A stretch of 64,000 nt of DNA, taken from contig JASDDO010000006.1 of the NCBI GenBank assembly GCA_030015575.1, forward strand, positions 206,651,632 through 206,715,631, read 5' to 3'. How positions within the stretch are numbered: the stretch's first letter is position 1; the number at the start of each line of letters is the position of its first letter. Made by a program: the position numbers and the translations under genes. This DNA comes from Agapanthus africanus. Taxonomy: Eukaryota; Streptophyta; Magnoliopsida; Asparagales; Amaryllidaceae. The notes beneath the pieces were generated by a model. It had not been told where the DNA came from and did no database searches. It worked only from the letters and a program-made list of their open reading frames with translations. Positions 35,540 through 48,040 of this stretch are shown here, piece by piece.

Positions 35540-36207
35540 ACGTAAGAACCCCGTCTGTCCTACAATTTCTATTTCTATTGGGGGTAAAAATATTAACCGT
35601 GCTCTACTTGACCTTTGCGCAAGTATTAACCTGCTTCCTTACTCAGTTTATGAGCAGTTAGGGATCGGAAAGTTAAAGCCCTCGAACACAACTCCAAATG
35701 GCCGACCGATCAATCACCAAACCTAGGGGTGAGCTTGAGGATGTGTTATTAAAAGTCGGGGAATTTGTATTCCCTGTGGATTTTATTGTTCTCGATACAC
35801 AGCCTGTAGCGAACCCACGGAACCAAATTCCGGTGATTCTCGGTCGACCCTTTTTGGCTACTTCCAATGCTGTAATCAACTGTCGTAATGGCTCTATGAC
35901 GCTATCCTTCAGGAAGATACCAATGGAGCTTAACATTTACAAGTTGGGAAGTGTACCCTCCGAACCTTCTTCTCAAGCGTGTTCTGTCGAATTAATGGAT
36001 GTCGACAGCAGCAAATTTGATCAGCTTCATCATACTGATCTAGACTCTTTTCATATGTTGTTGTTTGACCCAACTATGTATTATACACATACGGACACTT
36101 CCATTGAGTTGTCTGGGTCAACATCTAACACTGATTATGAACCTTTCATGGAGTCTGACGATCACCCTGTTTTTTCTGATAAGATTATTCTTTCGGGGTA
36201 TCGATGA
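35540..36207 (+). pseudogene. retropepsin-like protease region (fossil)
   Basis: It contains the aspartic-protease neighbourhood SINLLPYSVY and the conserved ILGRPFLATSNAVI segment of Gypsy/Athila proteases, followed by an acidic tail. It directly follows the gag region, as in Athila. No polymerase follows. Broken. Confidence 0.78.
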
Positions 36208-37929
36208 AAGCTTTGAGGAAATTTTCGTTGATGAACTCGCATTTTTAAAAGACACGGATGTTGAGATGAATCAACTCCAAAATAAAGAAATTGAACCTCC
36301 ACTCCTTCTTCTGGACAATCACGATAATGCGAGTAATCCATCATCACTGTCACTGTGTCGTCTCTCCAAATTGAGACGCAATCCTTTTCTTTTACACCAC
36401 TTATCTCTTCCCCTCTTATTCTTAACTCCCTAGAACATGTTCTTCCACCAACCGGTGCGTTTCACTGATAAAATTTTCGAATGGTTGGTGTTGACTTTTG
36501 GTCTTTGCAAAGCTTGGCATTGACCAGTAACTTTGATCCCCCTCCTGTGATTTTAAAAGCTTAATATTGTTTAATTCATGTATGGGGGGTACAATTTGGC
36601 TCTTGAAAATAAAATTTTTACTCAAAATGGTGAGCCAAAAATAAGTTTGGGGGAGATTTTCACATCCATATATTCTTGTCCCTATTAATTTTTCCTCCCA
36701 AGCTTACAGGTTTTTAAGATTTAACAGATGACAACAGTGATGACACTGTTGAAAACAAGTTTGGGGGAGGTTTGTGCTTATTTACGCATCAATTTGCATC
36801 ATACTTTGCATAAGCACAACATTTTAAAAAAAATTTAAAAATTTTCTTTTATAATAAAAGATTAGATAGTGAAAAATTACATCTAAAAGATTGGAAAAAT
36901 TTAAGGAAACCAAGAAAGTTAGAAGTTTTCTTAAACGAAACTAGTAATAAGTAGTTATGAGCCATTGTCCCAAAGGTTAGTAAGATGAAAGAAATCACTA
37001 ATCTGAGGATAAAAATAAGTCTGAAAAATAGTTTCTATTCTGGAAGCCAAACATTTGAACGTTGATACCCTATTTTACGCACTTACACACATCTTGAAAC
37101 TTGGGATAGTAGAGAATACCTTGAATTCCTCTTGTTTAAAAAGCATTAGTATGAAGGAAAATAAAATAAAATATAAGTGGTGAAGAAAGAAAAAAATGAA
37201 CACTGGTTTTTTAATTACCAAGGCAGCATAAAAAAATATAGCGAGGGTGTTTTATCACCTAGTGCCTTAGACCAACTGGTTTGGGAGCCACTGCAAAGCC
37301 TTAGGTGTTGCAAGACGAGAAATTACAACTTAATACGCAAGCACATTTTGAAATCGGTCGGTTAGTACCTCAAGAAGTATTAACGGCAGCATGAAGCATG
37401 TGTGAGCAATTTCATAAAAAATATTCACCAACTAAAAAGTACTTTGGAAGATGGACAAGAGTATGATGGCTTGAATTGAATTCTCTAAGTGTAGGGATGT
37501 CTTTTACACACACGTAGGGGTATATGATCAATGTTTGGAGGAATGATAGGGAGGAAGACTAAAGGCGATATTTTATTGAGGGATGATGTGATTTCTAAAA
37601 TCTTTTCACGGCCATTAAGATAGGGCACATAGCGACCAAAATGCTGGTGTAGTTGAAAACTCTTATATTCAAGATCTTTTTTTATAGTTCTTATTTTTAT
37701 ATGTAAGTTTCACCATCTCTCTTTTATTATAGGATTTTGTGGGTGTAATCCGCTGAAAACCCTCAGGAGACAACACTCCTCCTACTAGGGACACCTAGGA
37801 GTTTAACGGCTTGTTGCATGTGCTAAGTGCAATCGTGTTGCCTACGAAAGTGTGCTTAGCTTCTTCTTTTTCTCCTTCTCTTGAATAAATAGCTTTCTCG
37901 GGACGATCAAAGATAAGTTTGGGGGTATT
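36208..37929 (+). other. Athila-C 3' non-coding region with three polypurine-like tracts
   Basis: AAGTTTGGGGG occurs at 36643-36653, 36757-36767 and 37915-37925. The last directly precedes the 3' LTR and is the expected polypurine tract. The first two each follow a stem-loop: TTTGGCTC (36595-36602) with GAGCCAAA (36632-36639), and CAACAGTG (36732-36739) with CACTGTTG (36744-36751). No gene is seen. Confidence 0.75.
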
Positions 37930-39462
37930 TGTTCAGTTGATAAAACTGCACATTTAATATGACATTTTTCCTACTATTTCTATATAATAAAAGGTGTTTA
38001 TTATAAATATGACACATATGAAGATTTATCTACAAAAATACTATTTTCATATGTTTATATATTATAATTAACATTATGTAGGAAAAAGTAAGCATATAAT
38101 ATCCATGTAACATTTGGCCCATTTAAATATGCTTACCTTATTAAATACCTTTGACCAATTCTTAAAACTAAAATATTATGACAAATGGTTAAAGATAATA
38201 TCTCAATAAAAACAAATTCTACTAACATCATTTATTGAGATAATTGTGCAGGAATTATATCATGACTAAAATCAGGGAAATCCGAGTTGGCAAGATCAAA
38301 TCTGCCGAAGATATTTAAGTAAATTGAAGAAACTAATTCTGGCAGAAATGTAGAAAAGATTTTCAAATTCTAGATACTCAAAAGATTACCAAGTGTTACA
38401 GATATGAAGTTACAAAAATTAGAGGCCATGATCTCACCAAAAGGGGGCGGATCCACGGCCAAACCTATCCAATGGCAGCGGTTCCGCTGCCGATTTGAGG
38501 AGTTGAGATATGTGGTTTTTGTGGTTAGGATCCTAACAACTATTTTCCATATAAGTAAACTAGGGTTCTGGCTCTGTGACAATAAATAAGGACCGAGAGC
38601 CTCTTGGAAAAATCATCAAGCTGACGAGATCACGAAGTCCAAGACGGCTCACGCATCCAGGCTGATCATCAACTGTTCATCTACCTCCTTAGAAGAGATC
38701 GAAAAGCAAACTAGGGTTTTGTAATCATTTTCTTAGGGAATAAAGTGTACTTGATCTTGTTGATTAATAAAGGTAGTTTTATTTTATTGCATTTTATTTT
38801 CTTCATGATTTCTATCTTTTCTTTTCCCAACATGCGCGAGTAATTCTCCGCTTGCTAGGGTTCGTAGGATTAAGGTAGAATAATGGATGATGAAGATCCT
38901 TAAACTCTTTTTACGTCCTATAAAGTTTATAAACTTTATCAAAAGAATAGTTAACATCCTAATCGGGCGCGCTATCAATTCATTGATAGTCACGACCACG
39001 ATTAGAGATTAGATTAATAATTGTTTTGGTAAAGGCTAGACATGAACGGAGATCCATGTCATGATAGGGGTTAAGAGTGGGAACCCTTTTCCCTCCAGAA
39101 ACCCTAATCTACATGCATCACTGTCGATTTAGTTTTAAATCTATTAATTGATAAAAAGAGTAATCTTTAATTAATCATCCATGACTAATAAATCTTAATG
39201 AACCCTACAAGCCCCCTTCTACTATAAAACCTACATCCGTAATTAATCTAGATCTATATCCTGAATCTGTGTTTGACGTAAATCTAGAAGCTACAACCAT
39301 TCTTCCCCATTCTTTATTCTTCCTCCTTTCCTAATCAACACGCTTAATGTAAGATTAAAAGATTCAACGTTTCCCTGAGGACGACCCGTACTCATCTCGG
39401 TCTAGCTATAAGAGACACCGTTATTGACTGCGGTTAACTACTATACAAAAAAAGATCAATCA
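37930..39462 (+). repeat. Athila-C 3' LTR
   Basis: Same length as the 5' LTR (1533 bp), about 96% identical by eye, ending AAAAGATCAATCA and followed by GTGGA. Confidence 0.9.
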
Positions 39463-39753
39463 GTGGACCCGGTACGGTACCCCGGGGCAAGAAGATCGTA
39501 TAGAGAGACGTTGAGCCCAGCAGGGGAACACTACCTACGGGTGACAGTACTTGACTCGGAGGATATCCGGAGGATACCGACCAGAGCGATTGAGACAGAT
39601 GGATATGAGGGCCGATCCGATGAGACGACGCCTGGGATATAAGGATTTACGTGTCGATGCGGGACACGGGTTTTATGATGTTTTCGAGTATCGATACTAG
39701 GCACTCAGGTTTTTATGATGATTTGATGTGTCGTTGATGGACACACGTTGGAT

Positions 39754-39802
<49 letters not shown>

Positions 39803-40680
39803 GACATGGATGATATGGCACCATATTATGACACGGGCACGAGAATATTATTAACATTATACTTATATATATACAATCATCCTTGTTACCACACAGTATT
39901 ATTTTAGAATATTACTGCATGACCTAGGAGATCGTCGTACATTCGATTTCTGCCTGATGATGTCTTTTACTCACGAGTTGGCCACTCACCCCCTTTATGC
40001 CATAGTTTTCTTGCAAGGTCGACCACTCGGATCAGTAGCGGCTTGCCGGAACCTCTTTTCTTCTGGGTGATTTGCATTGGTAGGTGGGTTACTTCTTGGA
40101 TCGTAACCGCCGTTGTATACGTCATTATTCAGGTGTATCTAGTTAAAAGCTACATCAACCAGACTATGTATATTTGGTAGACTTAGAAACCACAGACTTG
40201 CATATTCTTTCAGACTTAGAGCGAGGTGTGTGTATTATTCTTTATTCTGGGTTTTGATGATGCTTTGGGTTCTTTACTTTCTTTTCTGTGTTGATCTTCG
40301 CCTTGAGCGTCGTATATTTGTTTTTGCGTGGTTATTTCCGCCAATTGGCGAAGAGCTAGCTCCCACTTGGGGATGCTTACATTATTGTTGTTATGTATTA
40401 GTTTTGCATCAAAATTTACAAAAAAGGTGCTGCCCAAATTTCAAATAACGAAAATGTTTTCAACTATAGTATACAACCCACTTGTTTTTACATATATTAT
40501 TACTTATACTTTTAAAGAAAGAACCGGGTTACATTATACCTTCATTTCAAAACATCACCTCCATTATTTTCCCAAAAAGGTTTAGATTTCTGGGCTTTCG
40601 GCTTACTTGTGTTACGGTGGGGTCTTACAGGCTTCACGTAATCCAAGGGCCGGTCACGTGCCAATTTTCCGGTCATGACA
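39463..40680 (+). mobile_element. LARD-C LTR, main fragment
   Basis: It aligns with the last ~1.2 kb of LARD LTRs: CCCGGTACGGTACCCCGGGG, GGATATCCGGAGGATACCGAC, a GAGTTGGCCACTC block near 39976 and the GCTAGCTCCCACTTGGGGATGC block near 40357. It ends GGTCATGACA at 40680. AACTC follows, then Copia-1 LTR sequence, so LARD-C was inserted in Copia-1. The part of the LTR holding the conserved hairpin is not in this fragment. Confidence 0.8.
39755..39802. repeat. (AC)18 followed by (AT)6 microsatellite
   Basis: An uninterrupted compound repeat inside the LARD-C LTR, at a place where other LARD LTRs have no such run. Confidence 0.95.
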
Positions 40681-41029
40681 AACTCATAACCCAATGAGCA
40701 CCTGTATACTATCTTAGGTGTCTAACTGACACCAATGGCTTGTGAGACTGGCCACCATCCCTCGTCGGGGTCTCGAAAAGTATACACTAGTCTACTCCGG
40801 AGTATCGATGTCCAGTCTCGATACTCACTCGACTAGGGACATTTAAGGATGCGCTTATGGACCACCCAGCTCCCACGTATATGATCGTCATCATAATGCT
40901 GGTCGTCAAGAAAGAATCTTATGAGCTCTATCAACATGTAATAGTGATATGTAATACCACATAATGCATGTGCATGATGATAAGTCAAACTAGATAGTAT
41001 GCTATCATCACGAGTAAGACTGTTCTACC
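40681..41029 (-). mobile_element. Copia-1 LTR, left piece
   Basis: Aligns with the homologous part of the Copia-2 LTRs (for example 42743-43067), such as CTCATAACCCAA and GCACCTGTATACTATCTTAGG. It is cut on the left by LARD-C and on the right by Copia-2, whose CTACC duplication is at 41025-41029. It resumes at 58385. Confidence 0.78.
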
Positions 41030-43136
41030 TGTTGGGTTACGGCAGCGCCCCGGCCATCAAAACATGGCCAAATGCGGAACAAAAATTTAATAAACCGGCG
41101 CTACCATGACGCGATTCCTGGATCTACCATTAACCCTACACTAGCTAAATGTAAAAAGGAGTTAGATGGTTATACCGATCGATCCGTGTCCTTCGATCTT
41201 CAATCTTTGTTCAAGCTCCTCGCGGGTGCCCCGAACAAGCTCGCTCTCCGGTCTCCCTCGTCAAAGACGATCCACCTCAAGGATTCCTAATTCGGGCTCC
41301 TGCTTCAAACAGAAGCAACTCGGACATTAAGTTTTCTAGCCGACATGTCCAAGGTGAAGTAGAGATAGTGTGTGAATATTTTGTCTTAAGGCACCCAAGG
41401 AGATGGTTGGATGTAAATTGAAGTTGCCATGGATGAAAAGTAGAAGTGAGGCTAAAGAAAATTGCTTGTGTAAGAAAATGAATGGGCTCGGCCAAGAATG
41501 AATGAATCCTCTATGGGGATTTATGAAATGGTGAGGTAGTGTATGAATAAATTAATCAAGCAAAGAATTCTCACACCCACAAAAAAATCCCAGCACCAAC
41601 AAATTCAACAGCCACCTCACCCCTCATGCCCATGCTACCCATGAATTAGCCATCCACCCCTCACAAAAAATCAACACTCAAACAAAACCCATATAATGCC
41701 AAAGTGACACCAACAGTGTAAGCACCATGCTCATGAAATGCTCACTTCCCATGCCCAAATTAATGCACACCAAATCAAGTCATGAAAAAAAATTGGCAGC
41801 CCAAAAAGAAATGTAGCCAAAAACAATAAATCAAATGTTTAACACAAATGGAAAAATTGGCAACTTCAAAAGTAATCTTGTAACAAATTACAAGAATACC
41901 ACTCGTCTATATATACATTCCTGCATCCGTATTCCGACTGAATACGAATGCAACGAGACTAAAATATTCTATCACAATATATTACTAACATCCGGCTTAA
42001 ACCAAAGCCCACTAGTATTATCCGTCCGAATCATGACACGTGCACAAGTGCACGCGTATATTCGAACCCTGCCATAAAACTATATGGCCTCTACAACGTT
42101 TCGCCCGAATCAGGGAAACCCTCTGTGTGGGACTCTAAAGACTCGTCAATACGCTGACAGTGGGTTTAACCACAAGCACGTCAGTGGCACTAGCTGTACG
42201 TAACGGCTACCCAGGTATTGAGCGAAAGGGAGGCTGACGAGCGAACTCATCCTGAAACCCTACTGAGCCTGACAGTGACAATATCCGTACAGTCCGGTCC
42301 ATTCGTCTATGAGTATCGCTTATCGAGTTTAGGGAGTGGATAAAGTCAGACCCCTAACAACGTGATAATTTGTGTCGGTATGTAATCCATCACCACCAGA
42401 GAAATTATTGATCCTGGATCGGTAATTCTCGTATACCCCGGCCGAGGATTTCTGGTGATGGCCACCCGTGCACAGCGCACCATCAACCCCCATTCCGTGA
42501 GAGATGAATTCCCGACAATCCGCTCACTGCTTTCATATGGCTCGGGACTGTACTCAACTAAAACTTGTTTGCACGACTCCTTTGAGCCGTGATAGGGTAG
42601 TAATCAAAGCGCAGTGGGAACTCACACGAGATAAATGACGATCTCAGGTCTACAAACTAACCTGTACTCATGTCACCTGGGAACTGCTATCTGACAATAG
42701 GTATAATACAAACTAGCATGTTCCCGGCAAGTCCGTCCAGTGTACTCATAACCCAACAAGCACCTGTATACTATCTTAGGTGAACAACTGACACAAATGG
42801 ATTGTGAGACCGGCCACCGCCCCTCGTCAGGGTCTAGATAAGTATACACCAATCTACACTGGAGTATCGATGCCCAGTCTCGATACTCCCACGACTAGGG
42901 ACATTTAAGGATGTTCTTATAAACTCCCAGCTCCCACGTATAAGATCGCCATCATAATGCTGGTAGTCAAGCAATAATCATATGGGCTCTATCAATATGT
43001 ACATGGTGATAAAGACAAACCAGATAGCATACTATTAACTCGAGTAAGACTGTTCTATCAGTATAGGTCCTCCCTCCATCATCATAATCACATGCCTCCG
43101 ACTACGATAATTTCATTGAGGGCACTATAGCCAACA
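41030..43136 (-). repeat. Copia-2 3' LTR
   Basis: TGTTGGGTTACGGCAGCGCC at the left end, CTATAGCCAACA at the right. The minus-strand polypurine tract lies immediately to its right, so it is the 3' LTR. Confidence 0.88.
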
Positions 43137-43147
43137 ATCTCCCACTT
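43137..43147 (-). other. Copia-2 polypurine tract
   Basis: AAGTGGGAGAT on the minus strand next to the LTR, the standard Copia arrangement. The same motif is next to the Copia-4 LTR at 62615-62625. Confidence 0.85.
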
Positions 43148-43947
43148 GCACTTAAGGCGAATTATTGCGATGTCGCATACTTGATTGATCAAAGAATATT
43201 TATAACAACAATCAAGAATGGCGTCGCTTAGTAGCTAGCCGGTGAGTATGGGTCGGTCCACAGGGATGTTGTGTATTTCCTAATTTGGTCTAACGAGTTA
43301 ATTCCAAACGGTGTGAATGGATTATCACTAAAAACTAAACTGATTTAATCTAGTACTAGAATCTTGCTAGGGTTAGGTTTTGGTTATGTTTGAAAATTGA
43401 AGATTTCCTCACCGCTTTCAATGCCCTAGTTTAGATCTATGAGTTGTTATGGTAATAATTAATATAGGGGACTAGTACCATTGGGAAGAAATGATGTTTC
43501 TTCCTCTTATATCTTGTCCTTCCTTTCTTAATTTTTACCCTAACCTCCATGGAAAACATACGCACCCGGTCGTTTAAACTACGGTATCACCGCTACTTCG
43601 TAAGATAGGGTGCCGTAGGGAACGGTGTGTGTATGTATGCATGGAGTCCTATTAATTATATGTGATGGGCAAGAAAGGGGTGAGAGATTTTTATCTCTCA
43701 AGCCTTCCCCAAATCTAACCCTAACAAGTGAGGAGACTACTCACTCATTAGGGAATTGATAAACATTTTCTAACTATCTAGCAAGGGCAGATAATAAAAT
43801 TATACTAAGGCAGAATGAAAATTAACTAGGGCAATGAAATAAAATTACTTACTTTATTGATGGCTCTCTCCAAATATTTACACAGAAATTAAATTCCGAA
43901 TAGATGAAATAAAAAGAGGCATAACCTAAAAAAGGTTTTAGGGTTTC

Positions 43948-43957
43948 TATTTATAGA
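43948..43957 (-). promoter_or_regulatory. TATA box in Athila-D LTR
   Basis: CTATAAATAG on the minus strand, kept in the other LTR at 49932-49941. It is the counterpart of the Athila-C site. Confidence 0.55.
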
Positions 43958-44070
43958 ACATAGAAATCCTAGGGTTACAATCGACTCACATCTGCAATTA
44001 CAAGTATACCCCTAAGAAGACCAGTCAACGCACCGTCGCACCGACACTTTTTAGCACCGACACGTGCTCC

Positions 44071-44096
44071 CTATGGCCGCGGATCCGCGGCCATAG
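44071..44096. repeat. perfect 26 bp GC-rich palindrome
   Basis: CTATGGCCGCGGA followed by its exact reverse complement, centred on GGATCC. The other LTR has a decayed version near 50057-50082. A second CCGCGG inverted motif follows within 30 bases. Confidence 0.9.
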
Positions 44097-44539
44097 GCTT
44101 GGTTTGGCCGCGGTTCCACGGCCATCTTGAAGGCTTGCTGGCTGAATTTTCCTGGGGTCCTTTCTGCTGCTTTTGGCTTCTTGTTTCTTTACTTGGTTTC
44201 TCAGTTTGTCTTCTAAATTTCCTCCAGATTTCCACAGTGAATAAAGTCGTGGACTTCTACCGCTTGCTTCATGTCGAAGTCTTGAACCTTGCGCTGCCTT
44301 TGTACTTTGTGAACATGTTCACTGATCTTCGTTTATTCTCCAAACTATAGGCATGATCAAGATCTTTCCATTTGTTGGTTGTAGTCTCACTTTTGTATCG
44401 TATTTTCATTTTTTTCACTGTTTTTGTTCCGAGAACCTATAACCTGCAACTATGTAGAAGATATGGGTCAAAAGCACATGTTTATTTGTAAAATGAATAA
44501 GAATGGAGAATATAATAATGCAATATTATGATATGAACA

Positions 44540-46285
44540 AATACCCCCAAACTTATCTTTTGCTCGTCCTCAAGCGAAACTAGTTTTATTCTCGAAAAAG
44601 ACCTAGCCTCACTTTCGCAAGGAAACGCGATTGCACTGAGCTCGTGCAATAAGACGTTAAACCTTTAGGTGTCCCTAGCAGGAGGAGTGTTGTCTCCTGA
44701 TGGTTTTCAGCGGATACTACCCACAAAATCCTATCAATTCAGCCTATTAACTTTTATTCTCCAATTAGATTTTCTAACAAGAAATTCTATTATCTTCGAC
44801 TCATAAATTATCCTCCCATATTTTTCACGCTTCCTTATCATTTAACTTAAGATTATATATGTTTTGAATTTACTTAGCTTTTGGCATCTGTCAAGTTTTC
44901 CTTCTAGGGTTCCATATTAACTTAGGAATTTTTATCATCTCTATTAAAGATATAAGTCTTTTCTTTCATTCCTATCTCTTATCTAAATCCCGATCACATA
45001 TCCCTACGTGTGTGTATATATCACCCCTACACTTGGAAATTCAAATCAAGCTATTATACTCTTGTCCATCGTCCAAAGTACTTTTCAATTGGTAAATTTT
45101 TAGATGAAATTGCTCACACATTCTTCATGCGACCGTTAATACTTCTTGAGGTACCAACGACTGATTACAAAATGTGATTGCACATTAATGCGTAATTCCT
45201 AGTCTTGTAATACCTAAGGCTTATAGCAGTGACTCCCAAACCAGTTGGTCTAAGGCACTAGGTGATGAAGCACCCTCGCTAAATATTTTTTCTATTAATG
45301 AAACCTTAAGAAATTACAAAAACCAGTGTTCATTTTTTTTATCTCTTTATTCACACTTGTATTTTTATTTTATTTTCCTTCATACTAAGGACTTTAGACA
45401 AGAGCATTTCAAGGTCTCTTCTTCTATTCCAAGTTTCAGGGTTCGTGTTCGTGCAATGTGTAGGGTAAATATTTTCAGAATTTAGACTTAAGCTTAGGAA
45501 TTATTTTTCAAACTTATACTTTAATAAAGATATCAATACTTTTCCCTTGTTTTAACTTAGCCCAAGAAGTCAACTCGAAATTTGCCTATTTCTAAATAAA
45601 CTACAAAGACATATACTTTCTACCGTTAAATTTTAGGAAAGGTTATTTTTAGGGTTTTTAATTTACTAAGTCTAAGATCTAGTTGCTCCTAACTAGATAA
45701 ACTTTTTTGTCAAAATCAAGTTAATTATGGCAAAAATTGAATGTTTTAATTTTTATAATTTTTAAAAATTTCAATTTTTATTGGTTTTAAAATAAGTATG
45801 CAAATGCAAGAATATACACATGAATGCGAAGGAAGAAAGCTTACCGAGCATACCCCCAAACTTAAACTTGACAGTGTCCTCACTGTCAGGCCATACCAAG
45901 AGGGTCAAAATTGCCGGCACTCCTCTGTTTATTTTTTTTATATTTTTTTATTGTTAAAAGAAAAACAAAATATATATACAACAAGGTCCCCCCCAAACTT
46001 AAGTGAGACAGTGTTTCCACTGTTTTAAGCGTTAAAGTTCAGAGTTAGGGAGGAGAAAAAATCAAACTATAAAAGGCCTTACACAGGCCAAAGGTTAGCA
46101 CCAACCAATCAAAAAATTTATCGTGATAATGGTAGGGTTGGTGGAAGAAAGGAGTTGAGAAGCGCACGAGACCGTGTGGAGATAGAAACGGTATACGGTC
46201 TCGATGGAGGAGGAGAATGGCGGAAGAGAGAAAGAAGTGTAGCACGAACTTGAGAGTGTAAATTGAGTGAATAAATTAGCACTAT
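44540..46285 (-). other. Athila-D 3' non-coding region with polypurine-like modules
   Basis: On the minus strand, AAGTTTGGGGG is at 44544-44554, 45853-45863 and 45990-46000. The last two are each preceded in element orientation by a stem-loop: GACAGTG/CACTGTC at 45870-45887 and ACAGTG/CACTGT at 46008-46023, with four-base loops. No gene is seen. Confidence 0.75.
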
Positions 46286-48040
46286 TTATAGTGACCGATG
46301 TGTTAAAAGCGATTGTGCTAATTTATCAACCCGTCGAGAAATGGGGTCAAATCCCTCAAGATTCGCAAGAAAACATGGGTACGTTGAACTTGGTAAACCA
46401 TCCATTGAAGATGGAAGTGCGACGGATTCTTGCGCGGTCGAAATGATGGAAAGGACGAAGGGGAGTGATTTAGGGATAGTCTTATTCTCACCTAAGTAAT
46501 CTGTCTCGAACTCAAAGGATTCCATCAAAGGTTCGAAATTACTGTAAGCAACCGAGTCTGATGGTTCAACTAACTCATATGAAAATTCAAAGGACTCAAA
46601 CTCGGGCGGTGAGTCTTCAAAATCGTCCGAAAAAATGAAGCACTCGTAATCGTTATCAGCTGTGAGAACTGTGTCAGATTCAAAGAGGAACGCGCTAGTG
46701 GCGTCCAAATTGCTTTGATCGAACAGAAATTTTTCAAGCTCACAGTCCTCCTGCGTGATCTTTTGCGTGGTCGGAACGATGGAATGGAGGGGTGTGATTT
46801 ACGAAGTATAACAGTTAAAGGTTCAGGAGGACGAATTGGAAAATCCGAAACATCAAATAAAACCGGTTCATCCTCAATACTATCCTCAATACTCTCCTCA
46901 ATACTATCATCATAATTCTCCTCAAAAGTTATCTCATCCATGCAATTATCATCAAAATCAAGATGCATATGAAGTTCGGGAGAAACATTTATTGACTCAG
47001 GATGATGAATTGGAGAGAAAAATTCAGTCAAATCTACGGGTTCGTCATCCAAAATATTCCTTGCGTCAATATCCTTAATCAAGTGAAAATCCATTTTTTT
47101 AGACACCTCATCAAAAGCATGGATATCAATCAAATTAGGTTCTAGAGTGGAGGTGTAGAGGTCAAAAGGATTGGTGATGGTTTCACTCGATAGGGACCCT
47201 TCACAATCTGGCAAATCAAGCACTACAAAGTCGCACAACTCATTAAACGTTTTATTTTCAACTGGTGAATCATTTGGGACACTTGATTGAAAACCGGAGT
47301 TATGGGATTGAATAGGGTATGGGTAGGTTTGATTTGGAAGTGTGTACAGCTCATTCTCACCACTCAAATTCTCACTTTGTCCAACCGCCTCCTCATACAT
47401 TGGAATTTTTGGAGCTAGTTGGAAACTAGCTACCGGTTCACTAGGTTGCATATGGGCGGCAATGGACGCATCCAAATTCCTCATCTGTCGGTTTGTCGCT
47501 ACAATATAAGCTTCCAACGACTATTCCAGACTAGACATGGATTGTGAAGGGGTTTCAGTAAAAGATTCAAATTTTTTTGGGATTTTGGAAACTCCCAAAT
47601 GGCTGTGAAGAAGCAATGTCTAGGGAAGGTGCGAAAGTCGTATAGGACTGGTAGGAATTGAATGATTGGACAGGAGTAGGATCAACATTTGGATAAAAAG
47701 GTGAATGGACTTGTTGATCCCAAGAACTAGAAGTGTTGAAAGGAGTGAGAGATCGGTTACGAGATTGTTCAATATGTTCAGCTATAGACATGGGTTTCGG
47801 AGTTACAACAGGACTCGAAAAAGAAGTATCAACGTAAGAAGGTGCTGAAGGTTGAAATGGTTGATACAAAGTGGATTGCGGAGTCGAACTGTTTCTCCTA
47901 AACGCTTCTATTCGATCTTTCAAAGAAATTTTAGGCATGGAGGGTTCGCCCGCAATTCGACCATAACAATTCGCGTAGGAAGCAAAGTTTGGTTCAGGAT
48001 AACAAAGTTGGGCAAGCGTTTTATAAAGTGGGGTACCCAT
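46286..48040 (-). pseudogene. Athila-D gag-position region, no recognised domain (fossil)
   Basis: Three minus-strand frames cover 47567-48040, 46570-47517 and 46286-46708. The upstream one is Ser/Pro/Gln-rich. The middle one starts MEAYIVATNRQMRNLDASI, which resembles the end of an Athila gag, and is then very acidic with a repeated SIEESIEDSIED run. The last resembles the acidic tail after the Athila-C protease. No zinc knuckle, protease or polymerase motif is visible. The coding region appears interrupted at least once or twice. It could be a strongly diverged gag or a replacement gene. Confidence 0.55.

Larger units (their letters stand above)
31138..39462 (+). mobile_element. Athila-C: gag-protease Athila-like Gypsy relic
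   Basis: Two 1533 bp LTRs (31138-32670 and 37930-39462) with exact GTGGA duplications (31133-31137 and 39463-39467). The primer site resembles tRNA-Asp, as in Athila elements. The interior holds an Athila-type gag region and a retropepsin region, then non-coding sequence. No reverse transcriptase, RNase H or integrase is visible, so it is non-autonomous. LTR identity is about 96% by eye. The coding region is broken in several places. It was inserted into LARD-C. Confidence 0.88.
43182..44539 (-). repeat. Athila-D 3' LTR
   Basis: Starts TGATTGATCAAAGAATATT and ends GATATGAACA. The polypurine tract (CCCCCAAACTT, 44544-44554) follows on the right, making this the 3' LTR on the minus strand. Confidence 0.9.

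Noticed and set aside
36208-37929. An envelope-like gene at the 3' end of Athila-C
   Set aside because: Some Athila elements carry one there, but I see no membrane segment or sizeable frame in this stretch.
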